Of a DNA stretch of 34,990 bases, positions 8,564-17,498 are shown one piece after another. Every line of letters starts with the position of its first letter. Positions within the stretch are counted from its first letter, which is position 1. The notes under the pieces were generated by a model that was not told where the DNA came from, did no database searches, and saw only the letters and a list, made by a program, of their open reading frames with translations. Source of the DNA: Gammaproteobacteria bacterium (GTDB lineage: Bacteria > Pseudomonadota > Gammaproteobacteria > Xanthomonadales > Rhodanobacteraceae). Location: the NCBI GenBank assembly GCA_021325195.1, contig JAJPHQ010000042.1, forward strand, positions 1-34,990, in the 5' to 3' direction. The translations under genes and the position numbers were made by a program.

Positions 8564-9328
8564 ATGTCCGACCGTCCCCGCATCTCGGCCTGCATCATCG
8601 CGCTGAACGAGGCCGACCGGATCGGCGACTGCCTGGCCTCGCTGGCGTTTTGCGACGAGATCGTGCTGGTCGATTCGGGCTCCACCGACGGCACCTGCGA
8701 ACTGGCCGCCGCGCGCGGCGCGCGGGTGATCCGGCGCAGCTTCGAGGGTTACCGGGCGCAGAAGGATTTCGCGGTGTCGCAGGCCGCGCACGACTGGGTG
8801 CTGTGTCTGGACGCCGACGAACGGGTGACGCCGGCCCTGCGCGCGTCGATCGAAACCGCGCGCGACGCGGGATTCGACGAAGCCGCGGGCTACCGCTTCG
8901 CGCGCGCCACCGAATACTTCGGACGCTTCCTGCGCCACGGCAATGCCTATCCCGATCGCGTGCTGCGGCTGTTCGACCGCCGCCGCGGCGGCTGGCGCGC
9001 GGGCCGCGAAATCCACGAGCACGTGACCGTGGACGGGGCGGTGGCGACGCTGGCGGGCGATCTGGAACACCGCGCCTACCGCTCGCTCGATGACCAGCTC
9101 GCGCGCTACCGCCGCTACGCCGCGATGATGGCCGAACACATGCACGTCAGCGGGCGGCGCGGGCACCTGCACAACCTGATCGTCAATCCGTGCTGGCGTT
9201 TCTTCCGCGGCTACGTGCTGCGCGGGGGGTTCCTGGACGGCTGGCGCGGCCTGCTGTTCGCCTGCCTCGAAGCGGACTACGTGCGCGAGAAGTTCGCGCG
9301 GCTGTGGTTGCTGCAGCATCGCGATTGA
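8564..9328 (+). CDS. GT2 glycosyltransferase, WaaE/KdtX-like (LPS core)
   Basis: A 254-residue GT-A fold enzyme close to WaaE/KdtX, beta-glycosyltransferases that add glucose to inner-core heptose. The N-terminus ISACIIALNEADRIGDCLAS is the family's nucleotide-binding strand, followed by VLVDSGSTDGTCELAA and the metal-binding DAD in CLDADERVTP. The C-terminal NPCWRFFRGYVLRGGFLDGW is the characteristic amphipathic region of WaaE-type enzymes. Length matches the family (about 250-260). It is alone on the plus strand, divergent from the GT9 operon, and ends 23 bases before the convergent GT4 gene. The exact sugar is inferred. Confidence 0.88.
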   Translation: MSDRPRISACIIALNEADRIGDCLASLAFCDEIVLVDSGSTDGTCELAAARGARVIRRSFEGYRAQKDFAVSQAAHDWVLCLDADERVTPALRASIETARDAGFDEAAGYRFARATEYFGRFLRHGNAYPDRVLRLFDRRRGGWRAGREIHEHVTVDGAVATLAGDLEHRAYRSLDDQLARYRRYAAMMAEHMHVSGRRGHLHNLIVNPCWRFFRGYVLRGGFLDGWRGLLFACLEADYVREKFARLWLLQHRD

Positions 9329-9351
9329 AATGCCGCGCGGTTCGCGCCGGG

Positions 9352-10338
9352 TCAGACCAGCGCGGCGAGCGCCTGCACGATGCGCCGACGGAAGGCGCGG
9401 TCGTTGTCTTCGAACCACGCCCGGGCGGCGGCGCCCAGCCGTTCGAGTTCCCGGTCGGGCGTTTGCAACAATCGTTCGATCACGGCCTGCATGGCTTCGG
9501 GTTCGTAGAAATACGTGGTCGCGAGGCTTTGCGTGCCGGTGCGCGAGAAGGGAATCAGCGCCCCCCGCTCCGGTGTCACCATCTCATTCATGGGCGGCGC
9601 GTCCAGCGTCACCGTCACCGCGCCGACGCCCATCGCTTCGACGAGGTAATGGCCGAAGCCTTCGGTTTCCGACGGGCACAGATGGAAGCGGTGCGCGTTC
9701 TGGATGCGCCTGAGTTCGCCGTCCGGAATGTACTCCACGCGATGCGCGATGTTGGGTGCCTGCACCACCGCCCGCGCCACGCGCGGACTCTGCAGCACCG
9801 TCAGCCGCGGCCATTCCGGGTGCCGCCGCCACAACGCCAGCAGGGTGTCGGTGCCCTTGTTGGCGCTGCGGCCGGCCAGGTGGAAGAACGTGCGTTCGCG
9901 GGGCACGCCGGGGTCGAGGCGATCCTCGCTGGTGAAGCCGGTGTAATCGACCTGCATGCCGAGGCGTTCGAAAATCGGGACCGCGTGACGGGTCAGCGCA
10001 AACACCCGGTCGAGGCGCGGCAGCCAGGCGCGGTCGCGCTGGTCGAACCATTCCGGATGCGGCAGCAGCACGTTGCGGCGCGCGGTGGCGAGGTATTCGG
10101 GGCGCACCCGCTCCAGCATCAGGTTCACGTCCCAGCGTTGCGCGCCGCGGCCGCCCAACCGCCGCGCGACGCTGCCCATGCGCAGCTTCAGCGGATGCAG
10201 CGCCTTGCGCAGCGCGCCCCGGCGGATGCCGCTGACGGTCACCTCGAATCCCGCTTCGGCCAGCGCCTCGCGCAGCAGATGGAGATTCCTGCTCAGGCCG
10301 AAGCCGTTGTCGCGCGCGACCAGGTTGACGCGGATCAT
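9352..10338 (-). CDS. GT4-like glycosyltransferase (downstream copy of a tandem pair)
   Basis: A 328-residue protein starting MIRVNLVARDNGFGLSRNLH. It has a GT-B, group-1 layout: an N-terminal domain, the block LLPHPEWF, then a C-terminal donor domain with FHLCPSETEGFGHYLVEAM. That block is the E-x7-E type nucleotide-sugar site, followed by GAVTVTLDAPPMNEMV. The family transfers nucleotide-activated sugars, and the envelope context suggests LPS core or O-chain. The ATG at 10338 overlaps the upstream stop by four bases (ATGA). No signal peptide or membrane helix is present. The specific sugar cannot be named. Confidence 0.82.
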   Translation of the reverse strand: MIRVNLVARDNGFGLSRNLHLLREALAEAGFEVTVSGIRRGALRKALHPLKLRMGSVARRLGGRGAQRWDVNLMLERVRPEYLATARRNVLLPHPEWFDQRDRAWLPRLDRVFALTRHAVPIFERLGMQVDYTGFTSEDRLDPGVPRERTFFHLAGRSANKGTDTLLALWRRHPEWPRLTVLQSPRVARAVVQAPNIAHRVEYIPDGELRRIQNAHRFHLCPSETEGFGHYLVEAMGVGAVTVTLDAPPMNEMVTPERGALIPFSRTGTQSLATTYFYEPEAMQAVIERLLQTPDRELERLGAAARAWFEDNDRAFRRRIVQALAALV

Positions 10339-11360
10339 GCGCCTGCCTCCGCGAGCAGGCCGCGCAGCGCGGTGTCGAGCCGCTGCGGGAACGCCGCGCG
10401 TTCGGCCTCGTACCACGCGCGCGCCGCCGCACCCAGCGCGCGGCATTGCGCGTCGCCGGTCGCGAGCGCGCGCTCGACCGCGGCTTCCATCGCCGCGTCG
10501 TCGAAGTGGTAGGTGGTCGCGAGATGCCGGGTGCCGGTACGCGACCACGGCAGCAGGATGCCGCGTCCTGGCACGATCATCTCGTTCATGGGCGGGGCGT
10601 CCAGCGTGATCACCACCGCGCCCACGCTCATCGCCTCCACGATGTAATGGCCGAAGCCCTCGGTTTCCGACGGACACAGGTGGAACAGGTGCGCGTTCTG
10701 CAGGCGGCGCAGTTCGGCTTCGTCCAGATAACCGATCCGGTGGTCGATGTTGGCTGCCGGGGGTCCGGCTTCCGCCTCGCGCGGATGCTGCACCACGGTC
10801 AGCCGCGGCCATTCCGGATGCCTGCGCCACAACGCCAGCAAGGGATCGGTAGCCTTGGTGCGGCTCGACCCCGCCAGATGGAAGAACGCGCGCTGGCGCG
10901 GCACCGATTCGTCGCGGCGGTCGTCGCTGGTGAAGCCGATGCACACGCTGCGGCAGCCGCGCGCGGCGAAGACGCGCTGCGCCTCGTGCGTCTTGGTGAG
11001 CACGAGGTCGATGCGATCCAGCCATTCCAGATCGCGCGGCAGGAACCATTCCGGATGCGGCAGCAGCACACGGCGCGGCGCATCATCCAGAAACGCGAAT
11101 GCGATGTGTTCCTCCATCAGCACCAGATCGTAGGGCGGTGGCAGGCCGCGCCGCCGGCGCCCGGCCAGCTGCCATGCGTGCAGCGCGCCCCGGGTCTTCT
11201 GGATCAGCCCCGGAACACCGCCCCGCCTGCGGGTGTTGGTGAAGTCCACGCGGTAGCCGCGCGCCTGCAGCGTGGACGTGAGCAGGCGCAGGTCGCGCGA
11301 CAGTCCGACGCCGTTGTCGAAACCCAGCAGGTGCACGCGCGGCGCGCCGTCCGTGTTCAT
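10335..11360 (-). CDS. GT4-like glycosyltransferase (upstream copy of a tandem pair)
   Basis: A 341-residue paralogue of the following gene. Shared blocks include RVLLPHPEWF, FFHLAG, LLALWRRHPEWPRLTV, FHLCPSETEGFGHYIVEAM and LDAPPMNEMI, so the pair arose by tandem duplication. The ATG at 11360 is preferred because GGGGAA lies about 8 bases ahead of it. An ATG at 11378 would add six residues and overlap the upstream gene by 14 bases. The gene overlaps or abuts the ArnT-like gene upstream and the second GT4 gene downstream, so all three are translationally linked. Donor and acceptor are unknown. Confidence 0.8.
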   Translation of the reverse strand: MNTDGAPRVHLLGFDNGVGLSRDLRLLTSTLQARGYRVDFTNTRRRGGVPGLIQKTRGALHAWQLAGRRRRGLPPPYDLVLMEEHIAFAFLDDAPRRVLLPHPEWFLPRDLEWLDRIDLVLTKTHEAQRVFAARGCRSVCIGFTSDDRRDESVPRQRAFFHLAGSSRTKATDPLLALWRRHPEWPRLTVVQHPREAEAGPPAANIDHRIGYLDEAELRRLQNAHLFHLCPSETEGFGHYIVEAMSVGAVVITLDAPPMNEMIVPGRGILLPWSRTGTRHLATTYHFDDAAMEAAVERALATGDAQCRALGAAARAWYEAERAAFPQRLDTALRGLLAEAGA

Positions 11361-11364
11361 CGGC

Positions 11365-13128
11365 TCATTCCCCGGCATCCGGGTCGTAGGCGCCGAACTG
11401 GCCCCTGTCGATGGCCGCGGGCGGCGTGCAACCGGCTACCACGGCATCACGTCCGAACAGGTACCACTCGCTGCGGTTGGCGCGGCCCACGTGGAAGGCG
11501 CGGTCGGCGCGCACGCAGGGGCTCAGCACGTCGCCCGGCGCGAAGATCCAGCGGTGCGCGGGATCGCGCGCCTGCCACGCCAGCGCGCGCTGCAGTTGCA
11601 GGTGCCAGGGCAGATGGAACCCGTAGTCCACGGTGGTGCGGCCCAGCGCGTCCAGCATCAGCAGGTTCTGTTCCTTCCATGCCACCAGCGCGATCGGATC
11701 GCCGGGCGGCACCAGGCCGGCGGTGCGCGCCATCACGCCGCGCGCGGACGAGTAGCCGTTCAGCAGCGGATAGCCGACCAGTCCCCACGCGCCCCACAGC
11801 ACCAATGGAAACGCGATCCATGCCGCAAGTACGAAACGCGGCCTCGCGATCAGCGCGATCAGGACGCCGGCGGCACCGATGCCGAGGATCATCGCGATCA
11901 GCGGGGCGGGCGAAGCGCCCAGCGCGGTCGCCGCGAGTCGATCCAGCGCGTGCAGGCGGCCCTGCCGCATCCCGATGCCGGCCAGCAGGATCGCGGCCGC
12001 CAGCAGCAGCGCCAGCAGCCACAGCGCCCAGCGGAAAGACGCCCGGCGCACGATGTCCGGCAGCAGCGGCGCCAGCGCGATCGCGGTCAGCGGCAGCGCG
12101 GGCAGGATGTACACGTCGCGCTTGCCGCCGCTCAGCGTGAAGAACAGCACCACCAGCACCACCCACGCGAGCGGCAGCAGGATGCGCGCGTCGCCGCCAC
12201 GCAAGTCACGCACCCACGCCGGGATCGCCCACGGCAGCGCCAGCGAGAGCGGCAGCCATTCGAACGCGATCACCGGCAGGTAGAACCACCACGCATGGAG
12301 ATGGTGCGCGGGCTCCGCGTATCGCGACACCGTCTGGCCCAGCAGGATGTCGTGCGCGTAATGCGCGTAGGCGGGATCGCCCGCATGCACGCGCAGCGCG
12401 AACCACAGCATCGGCAGCGCCCATGCCAGGACCGGAAACAGGAACGCGGCCGGCCCCAGCCACCAGCGCCCGTCGCCCGCGCGAACCGGGGCGAGATGCC
12501 GCCAGCCGCGCGTGCGGGCAAAGACGTACGGCACGAACAGCAGCAGCGCCAGCACACCCACACCCTTGGTGATCACGCCCAGGCCGGCCGCGAGACAGCC
12601 GGCGAGGTACCACCACCACGCGGGGCCGGTCAGGAAATGCCGGAGCAGCCCCACGCAGGCCAGCGTGAGCCAGAACACCTCGACCGCATCGATGTGCGCG
12701 GTGCGTGTCTGGAAGGTGAAACCGAAGCTGACCAGCACCGTCCCCGCGGCCAGCAGTCCGGCACGGTGGTTCCACGTCCGCCGCGCGAAGCCGTACACCA
12801 GCGCCAGCGTGCCCAGCCCCGCGGCCAGCGACGGCAGCAGGAACGCGCCGCGCCAGCCTCCGGTCACCAGGTACGCGACCGCCTCCAGCCACATGAACAA
12901 CGGCGGCTTGTCGGAATACAGTTCCACGCCGCGGTGCGGAAACAGCCATTGCCCGCCCGCCAGCATCTCGCGCGCGGCCAGCGCGAAGCGCGGTTCGTCG
13001 GCAGGCCACGGATCGCGCAGCCCGATGCCGATACCCAGCAGCAGCAGCGCGAACGCGAAGAACAGCAGCACTTCGACGCGCGCGTCGTCGCGCGGGCGGC
13101 CTCGGGAGCGGGACACGGGATCGGTCAT
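11365..13128 (-). CDS. ArnT-like membrane glycosyltransferase (GT39 family)
   Basis: A 587-residue polytopic membrane protein of the ArnT/PMT family. Unlike the other family member in this window it keeps the acidic pair after the first membrane segment: DPWPADEPRFALAAREML, equivalent to the essential DE of ArnT, followed by ELYSDKPPLFMWLEA. A dozen or so hydrophobic segments follow, then a soluble C-terminal periplasmic part from about residue 470. It probably transfers an aminoarabinose or other polyprenyl-phosphate sugar to lipid A or core. It begins 20 bases after the rsmB stop and reads straight into the GT4 pair. The exact sugar is uncertain. Confidence 0.85.
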   Translation of the reverse strand: MTDPVSRSRGRPRDDARVEVLLFFAFALLLLGIGIGLRDPWPADEPRFALAAREMLAGGQWLFPHRGVELYSDKPPLFMWLEAVAYLVTGGWRGAFLLPSLAAGLGTLALVYGFARRTWNHRAGLLAAGTVLVSFGFTFQTRTAHIDAVEVFWLTLACVGLLRHFLTGPAWWWYLAGCLAAGLGVITKGVGVLALLLFVPYVFARTRGWRHLAPVRAGDGRWWLGPAAFLFPVLAWALPMLWFALRVHAGDPAYAHYAHDILLGQTVSRYAEPAHHLHAWWFYLPVIAFEWLPLSLALPWAIPAWVRDLRGGDARILLPLAWVVLVVLFFTLSGGKRDVYILPALPLTAIALAPLLPDIVRRASFRWALWLLALLLAAAILLAGIGMRQGRLHALDRLAATALGASPAPLIAMILGIGAAGVLIALIARPRFVLAAWIAFPLVLWGAWGLVGYPLLNGYSSARGVMARTAGLVPPGDPIALVAWKEQNLLMLDALGRTTVDYGFHLPWHLQLQRALAWQARDPAHRWIFAPGDVLSPCVRADRAFHVGRANRSEWYLFGRDAVVAGCTPPAAIDRGQFGAYDPDAGE

Positions 13129-13148
13129 CACGTGCGTGTGTGTGCGGA

Positions 13149-14447
13149 TCAGGCGCGCTTCTCGAGCACGGCATAGTACATGCCGTCGAGGCCGCCTTCG
13201 CCCGGCAGGATCTGCCGGGCGTGGCCGCAAGCGTGCCCGATCGGCAAGGCGAAAGCGCAGGTGCGCGCGTCGTCCCGCCGCTCGAGAAATGCCGAGATCA
13301 CCGCTTCGTTTTCGGCGCGCAACACCGAACAGGTCGCGTACACCAGCCTGCCGCCCGGCGCGAGCAACGGCCACAGCGCCGCGAGCAGACGGCGTTGCTC
13401 GCGCGCGAGCGCGGCGATGTCCGCGGCGCGGCGGTGCAGCTTGATGTCGGGATGACGGCGGATCACGCCGCTGGCCGAACAGGGCGCATCCAGCAGGATG
13501 CGATCGAAGGGTTTTCCGTTCCACCATGCCGCGGGTTCACCCGCGTCGCCGGCACGCAGCTCGCAGCGCAGGCCCAGCCGCTGCAGGTTCGCTTCGATCG
13601 AACGGAGCCGCGCGGGATCGCGGTCCAACGCCAGCAGATCCACGCTCGCGCGCTCCAGCAGATGGCAGGTCTTGCCGCCCGGCGCGGCGCAGGCGTCCAG
13701 CACGCGCTGGCCGTCGCGAAGATCGAGCAGGTCGGCGGCAATCTGCGCGGCGCCGTCCTGCACCGAGATGCGCCCCTGCGCGAAGCCCGGCAGGCGCGCG
13801 ACGTCGGCGTGCGTGTCGAGCGTCAGCGCGTCGCGCAGGAACGGATGGGCCTGCGCGCGCACGCTGGCCTGCGCGAGTTCGGCGATCACGTCCTCGCGCT
13901 TCGTCCGGCGCGCGTTGACCCGCAGCATCGGCGGCACGGACGCGTTGTTCGCCGCCACGATCGCCTCCGCGTGTTCCGGCCAGTCGCGGCGCAGCGCGTC
14001 GAGCAGCCAGCGCGGGTGCGCACTGCGCGTCACCGGATCACGGTCGAGCGCTGCATCGCGCGCCACGCGCTCGCGCAGCCAGCGGCGCAGCACCGCGTTG
14101 GCGAGTTTCGCGAAACCGCCGCGATCCAGCGCGCGAGTGGCCTCCACCGTGGCGGCGACCGCCGCGTGCGGCGGCAATGCCAGGATTTCGAGTTGCACCA
14201 GGCCCAGCACCAGCAGGGCGTGCAGCACCGGCTCGCGCCTGCGCAGCGGTTGTTGCAGCAGCGCATCGATCGCCGTGTCGAAGCGCAGCCACCAGCGCGC
14301 GCCCTCGTTGGCGAGCGCGGTCAGCAGCGCGCGGTCGCGCGGATCGGCGAGTCGTGCCTGCGCGGGCGTCAGCGTCTCGCGCAGTGAAGCGCCGTCCAGC
14401 GCGACGGCCGCCAGCACCTGCGCTGCCGCGGCGCGGACGTCCTTCAT
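13149..14447 (-). CDS. rsmB: 16S rRNA (cytosine-967-C5)-methyltransferase RsmB
   Basis: A 432-residue enzyme (E. coli 429) that makes m5C967 in 16S rRNA using SAM. The N-terminal third is the NusB-like RNA-binding domain ([18 protein letters not shown] onward). The C-terminal domain has the SAM motif [15 protein letters not shown], motif IV with its cysteine in [17 protein letters not shown], and the catalytic cysteine in [16 protein letters not shown]. The ATG at 14447 overlaps the fmt stop by four bases. The order def-fmt-rsmB is conserved in gammaproteobacteria. Here it continues into envelope genes only 20 bases later. Confidence 0.97.
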   Translation of the reverse strand: MKDVRAAAAQVLAAVALDGASLRETLTPAQARLADPRDRALLTALANEGARWWLRFDTAIDALLQQPLRRREPVLHALLVLGLVQLEILALPPHAAVAATVEATRALDRGGFAKLANAVLRRWLRERVARDAALDRDPVTRSAHPRWLLDALRRDWPEHAEAIVAANNASVPPMLRVNARRTKREDVIAELAQASVRAQAHPFLRDALTLDTHADVARLPGFAQGRISVQDGAAQIAADLLDLRDGQRVLDACAAPGGKTCHLLERASVDLLALDRDPARLRSIEANLQRLGLRCELRAGDAGEPAAWWNGKPFDRILLDAPCSASGVIRRHPDIKLHRRAADIAALAREQRRLLAALWPLLAPGGRLVYATCSVLRAENEAVISAFLERRDDARTCAFALPIGHACGHARQILPGEGGLDGMYYAVLEKRA

Positions 14448-15460
14448 GCGCGGGACAGCCCGCCTCTCGCGTTGAGGTAATCGGCGGCACTGACCACCCG
14501 GCCGCCCGGGCGCTGCAAGGCAAGAATCCGCAGCACGCCTTCGCCGCAGGCCACGTCGATGCCCTGCTTCGATGCGGCCACGATCTCGCCCGGTCTTGCC
14601 GGGTCCCGAGAAACTCGCCGCTCCTGCGGCCCGCCCCTCGGGCCGGCTTCGCCGTTCGCCCCGGCATCCTGCCTCCGCAGTCCGAGTCCCGGGTCCCGCA
14701 CTTGCGCCCTCCACACTCGCACCCGTTCCCCCGCCAGTTCCGCCTCCGCCACCGGCCACGGGTCGAACGCGCGCACCTTGCGTTCCAGCTCGGCCGCGGG
14801 CCGCGAGAAGTCGAGCCGGGCCTCGGCCTTCTCCAGCTTGCGGGCATAGGTCGCGCCGGTTTCCGCCTGCGGGGTTTCCGGCAGCGTCCCGCCGTGCGCG
14901 ATGCGGCGCAGACCTTCGGCCAGCACCTTCGCGCCCAGTTCCGCCAGCCGATCGTGCAACGAACCGCCGGTGTCGTCGGCGCTGATGGGCGTTGCCTCGC
15001 GCAGCAGCACCGGACCGGTGTCGAGGCCGGCCTCCATCCGCATCAGGCACACGCCGGTTTCGGTGTCGCCCGCCAGGATCGCGCGCTGGATGGGCGCCGC
15101 GCCGCGCCAGCGTGGCAGCAGCGAGGCGTGCACGTTCCAGCAGCCCAGCCGCGGGATCTTCAGGACCGCGCGCGGCAGGATCAGCCCGTAGGCGATCACC
15201 ACCAACAGCTCGGGCCCGTGGTCGCGCAGGCGCTGCTGCGCTTCCGGCGATTTGAGCGAGACCGGCTGCTCGACCGGAATGCCCGCCGCGAGCGCTTCGC
15301 GCTTGACCGGGCTCGGGGTCAGGGCCCGGCCGCGCCCGGCCGGGCGATCCGGCTGGGTATAGACCGCGACGACTTCGGCATCCGCCGCGCGACACGCACG
15401 CAGACCGGGCACCGCGAACTCCGGTGTTCCCGCGAACACCAGCCGCAGGCGGGAATGCAT
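14444..15460 (-). CDS. fmt: methionyl-tRNA formyltransferase Fmt with a 30-residue in-frame repeat insert
   Basis: Formylates initiator Met-tRNA using 10-formyl-THF. The protein has 338 residues, against about 307-315 usual. The catalytic domain is intact: [12 protein letters not shown] at 10-20, the catalytic trio N109 and H111 ([14 protein letters not shown]) and D147 (AGLDTGP). The C-terminal OB-fold domain starts about residue 210. Residues 258-287 ([12 protein letters not shown]... to ...RRVSRDP) have no counterpart in the family and are encoded by a dispersed repeat. Removing exactly 30 codons gives [17 protein letters not shown], a normal Fmt sequence, and a length of 308. The insert lies in a surface loop of the tRNA-binding domain, so activity may be kept. 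The gene follows def by 7 bases. Confidence 0.95.
   Translation of the reverse strand: MHSRLRLVFAGTPEFAVPGLRACRAADAEVVAVYTQPDRPAGRGRALTPSPVKREALAAGIPVEQPVSLKSPEAQQRLRDHGPELLVVIAYGLILPRAVLKIPRLGCWNVHASLLPRWRGAAPIQRAILAGDTETGVCLMRMEAGLDTGPVLLREATPISADDTGGSLHDRLAELGAKVLAEGLRRIAHGGTLPETPQAETGATYARKLEKAEARLDFSRPAAELERKVRAFDPWPVAEAELAGERVRVWRAQVRDPGLGLRRQDAGANGEAGPRGGPQERRVSRDPARPGEIVAASKQGIDVACGEGVLRILALQRPGGRVVSAADYLNARGGLSRA
14599..14698. repeat. dispersed repeat inserted in frame within fmt (90 bp plus 10-bp direct repeat)
   Basis: CCGGGTCCCG at 14599-14608 recurs at 14689-14698, exactly 90 bases later. These copies flank an insert that is a multiple of three and has no stop in the fmt frame. 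The stretch 14607-14698 matches 23315-23406 at 86 of 92 positions without gaps. The 10-bp repeat could be a target duplication or part of the element's own end. Confidence 0.88.
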
Positions 15461-15467
15461 GGACGGC

Positions 15468-15971
15468 TCAACCGGCCTTGCGCCGCTGCTTCTCCAGCCG
15501 CCGCAGCAGCAGGGAGCGTTTCAGCGGCGACAGGTAATCGACGAACACCTTGCCGACCAGATGGTCCATCTCGTGCTGGATGCACACGGCCGTCAGGCCG
15601 TCGGCGTCCATCTCGAACGGCTTGCCGCTGACGTCCTGGGCGGCCACCCGGATTTTGTCCGCGCGTTCGACGTCGGCGAAGATGCCGGGAAACGACAGGC
15701 AGCCCTCCTGGCAGACCTCGCGCCCGCTGGCTTTCAGCAGGCGCGGATTGACCAGCACCAGCGGCGAATCGTGCTGCTCGGAAACGTCCAGCACCAGGAG
15801 GCGCCTGTGCACGTCCACCTGCGTCGCGGCCAGTCCTATGCCCGGTGCCGCGTACATGGTTTCCAGCATGTCCTCGGCCAGCTTCTTCAGCGCGGCATCG
15901 AACGTGTCCACGGGCTGCGCGCGGATGCGCAGGCGCGGATCGGGAAATTCGAGGATGTGGAGCCTGGCCAT
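15468..15971 (-). CDS. def: peptide deformylase
   Basis: Removes the formyl group from nascent proteins; an Fe2+ metalloenzyme in the cytoplasm. The protein has 167 residues. All three motifs are present: GIGLAATQ at 45-52, EGCLS at 89-93 (metal ligand Cys91), and HEMDH at 133-137 (His133 and His137 ligands, Glu134 catalytic). The ATG at 15971 gives the family N-terminus [15 protein letters not shown]; a longer in-frame start exists but adds unrelated residues. It heads the def-fmt-rsmB operon and is divergent from the LysM gene. A TACAAT hexamer on the minus strand at 16048-16053 is a possible -10. Confidence 0.97.
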   Translation of the reverse strand: MARLHILEFPDPRLRIRAQPVDTFDAALKKLAEDMLETMYAAPGIGLAATQVDVHRRLLVLDVSEQHDSPLVLVNPRLLKASGREVCQEGCLSFPGIFADVERADKIRVAAQDVSGKPFEMDADGLTAVCIQHEMDHLVGKVFVDYLSPLKRSLLLRRLEKQRRKAG

Positions 15972-16047
15972 GGGAATCGGTCGGTTGGAGCTAAGCTTTT
16001 CGAAAAATGCCGCCGGCATGGCAGCGCAGTCGTGCAAGGGACTGCCC

Positions 16048-16053
16048 ATTGTA
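16048..16053 (-). promoter_or_regulatory. candidate -10 box of the def operon
   Basis: Read on the minus strand this is TACAAT (5/6 of consensus), 76 bases before the def ATG. TTGAAA lies 21 bases further upstream, which is longer than ideal spacing. It lies in the 318-base divergent gap 15972-16289, which holds no gene. Confidence 0.35.
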
Positions 16054-16224
16054 ATTGCCGGCGCTGCGGGCCGCTTTCAACCCGGCAGCAGGCCAAGGCC
16101 GGGCGTGCTTTCCGGCCGCCCGCTTCGTCCGCGCAAACTGCGGACGGTTCGGCGTTATCCGCCGCCCCGGTGTGGCTAGGATGGAAAAGGTGCTCCGACG
16201 GCGACGGAAATGTGACCGATCCGC

Positions 16225-16252
16225 TTGTCGGCGCCAACAAATCCATTACACT
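16225..16252 (+). promoter_or_regulatory. candidate sigma-70 promoter of the LysM gene
   Basis: TTGTCG at 16225-16230 and TACACT at 16247-16252, separated by 16 bases. Each matches consensus at 4 of 6 positions. The start codon follows 37 bases later, and GGGGGA at about 16275-16280 serves as ribosome-binding site. Confidence 0.4.
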
Positions 16253-16289
16253 CCGCGAAAATTGCTGGGGGCTCGGGGGATTGCCGGTC

Positions 16290-17414
16290 ATGTTTAAGAA
16301 AGCGCTTGCGCTCACCGCCGGGCTGCTGTTCACGCTCGCCGCCTATGCCGCCGGTGCCCAGTTGCGCGCCGATCACCCGACCACCTACGTGGTGAAGAAG
16401 GGCGACACGCTGTGGAGCATTTCGGCCCGCTTCCTGAAGAAGCCGTGGCTGTGGCCGGAGATCTGGGACGTCAACCAGCAGGTTTACAACCCGCACCTCA
16501 TCTATCCGGGCGACGTGCTGAACCTGGACGTGAACGGGTTGCGCATCGCCAAGCGCGCCAAGGTGGAAGGCAACCCTATCCCGACCGTGCCGCTGTCCGC
16601 GATCGAGCCGTTCCTGCAGGATCTCAGGGTGATTTCCTCGGCGGAACTCCAGGCGGCGCCCTACGTGGTCGCGCTGGAGGAAAACCAGCCGCGCGCGATC
16701 GAGGGCCAGAACCTGTACGTGCGCGGTCTGGTCGGCGCCGCGGTGGGCCAGCGCTACGCCGTGGTGCGCCCCAGCCACATCTACCGCGAGTTCAATGCCG
16801 TGCCGGCGCCGCACCCGGTGGATGTGGCCCACATGCTCAACAGCAACGTGGACGTGGTGCCGGGTCCGTGGCAGGAGGATTCGCGCAACGACGACATGTG
16901 GGGCAACGGCAAGGAAATCGGCACCGAGGTCAGGGTGATCGGCACCGCGCAGGTGCTGCAGGCGGGTGACCCCGCCACGCTGCTGCTGACCAACGCCAAG
17001 ATGGAAATCCGCAAGGGCGACCGCCTGCTGCCGGTGAACGACACGCCCTACGACTACACCTATTTCCCGCACCCGCCGCGCAACGTGCCGGAGGGCGCCT
17101 ACGTGATCGCGCTCGCCAACGGCATGGACAGCATTTCCGTGGTCGGTCCGATGTCGGTGGTGGCGCTCTCGATCGGCAGCGATGAGGGCGTGGACAACGG
17201 CACCACCTTCGCGATCTACCAGCCCGGTGAAACCATTGCCGACCGCGTGGCCGGCAGCATCGATGCCCGCGAATTCAGCCCCAAGGTGCGGCTGCCGGAC
17301 GAATACGTGGGCCACGTGATGGTGTTCCGCACCTTCGCCCACGTGAGCTACGGGCTGGTGATGGACGGTATCCGCCCGGTGCGCATGCACGATGCGATCA
17401 AGGCGCCGGACTGA
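16290..17414 (+). CDS. exported LysM-domain protein
   Basis: A 374-residue exported protein. Residues 1-22 (MFKKALALTAGLLFTLAAYA) form a typical signal peptide. A LysM domain at about 32-78 (TYVVKKGDTLWSISARF, then PWLWPEIWDVNQQ and NPHLIYPGDVLNL) should bind peptidoglycan glycan chains in the periplasm. The remainder, about 290 residues, is a conserved Xanthomonadales-type C-terminal region without a recognised catalytic motif. It sits between def and dprA, the position where many gammaproteobacteria also have a LysM gene. Its role is probably envelope maintenance, but no enzyme activity can be assigned. The start is supported by GGGGGA and the signal peptide. Confidence 0.88.
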   Translation: MFKKALALTAGLLFTLAAYAAGAQLRADHPTTYVVKKGDTLWSISARFLKKPWLWPEIWDVNQQVYNPHLIYPGDVLNLDVNGLRIAKRAKVEGNPIPTVPLSAIEPFLQDLRVISSAELQAAPYVVALEENQPRAIEGQNLYVRGLVGAAVGQRYAVVRPSHIYREFNAVPAPHPVDVAHMLNSNVDVVPGPWQEDSRNDDMWGNGKEIGTEVRVIGTAQVLQAGDPATLLLTNAKMEIRKGDRLLPVNDTPYDYTYFPHPPRNVPEGAYVIALANGMDSISVVGPMSVVALSIGSDEGVDNGTTFAIYQPGETIADRVAGSIDAREFSPKVRLPDEYVGHVMVFRTFAHVSYGLVMDGIRPVRMHDAIKAPD

Positions 17415-17444
17415 ACCGCTTGCCGTCGGCGGGTCCCGACAGGA

Positions 17445-17475
17445 CGGCGCGGCCCAAGCCGCGCCGTTTCGTTTC
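17445..17475 (+). terminator. candidate Rho-independent terminator after the LysM gene
   Basis: ACGGCGCG (17445-17452) pairs perfectly with CGCGCCGT (17460-17467) across a 7-base loop, followed by the T-rich TTCGTTT. It lies 31 bases after the LysM stop and just before the dprA promoter region. Confidence 0.65.
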
Positions 17476-17485
17476 GCGGCACGCC

Positions 17486-17491
17486 TACACT
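17486..17491 (+). promoter_or_regulatory. candidate -10 box of dprA (possibly leaderless)
   Basis: TACACT ends 7 bases before the dprA ATG at 17499. A start site at the usual distance would coincide with the ATG itself. The only Shine-Dalgarno-like stretch (GAGGG) is 1 base from the ATG, too close to work well. Confidence 0.35.
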
Positions 17492-17498
17492 TGAGGGC

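Noticed and set aside
11272-13176. Long plus-strand open frame opposite the second ArnT-like gene
   Set aside because: Arg/Gln/His-rich antisense frame without recognisable domains; typical of high-GC coding DNA.
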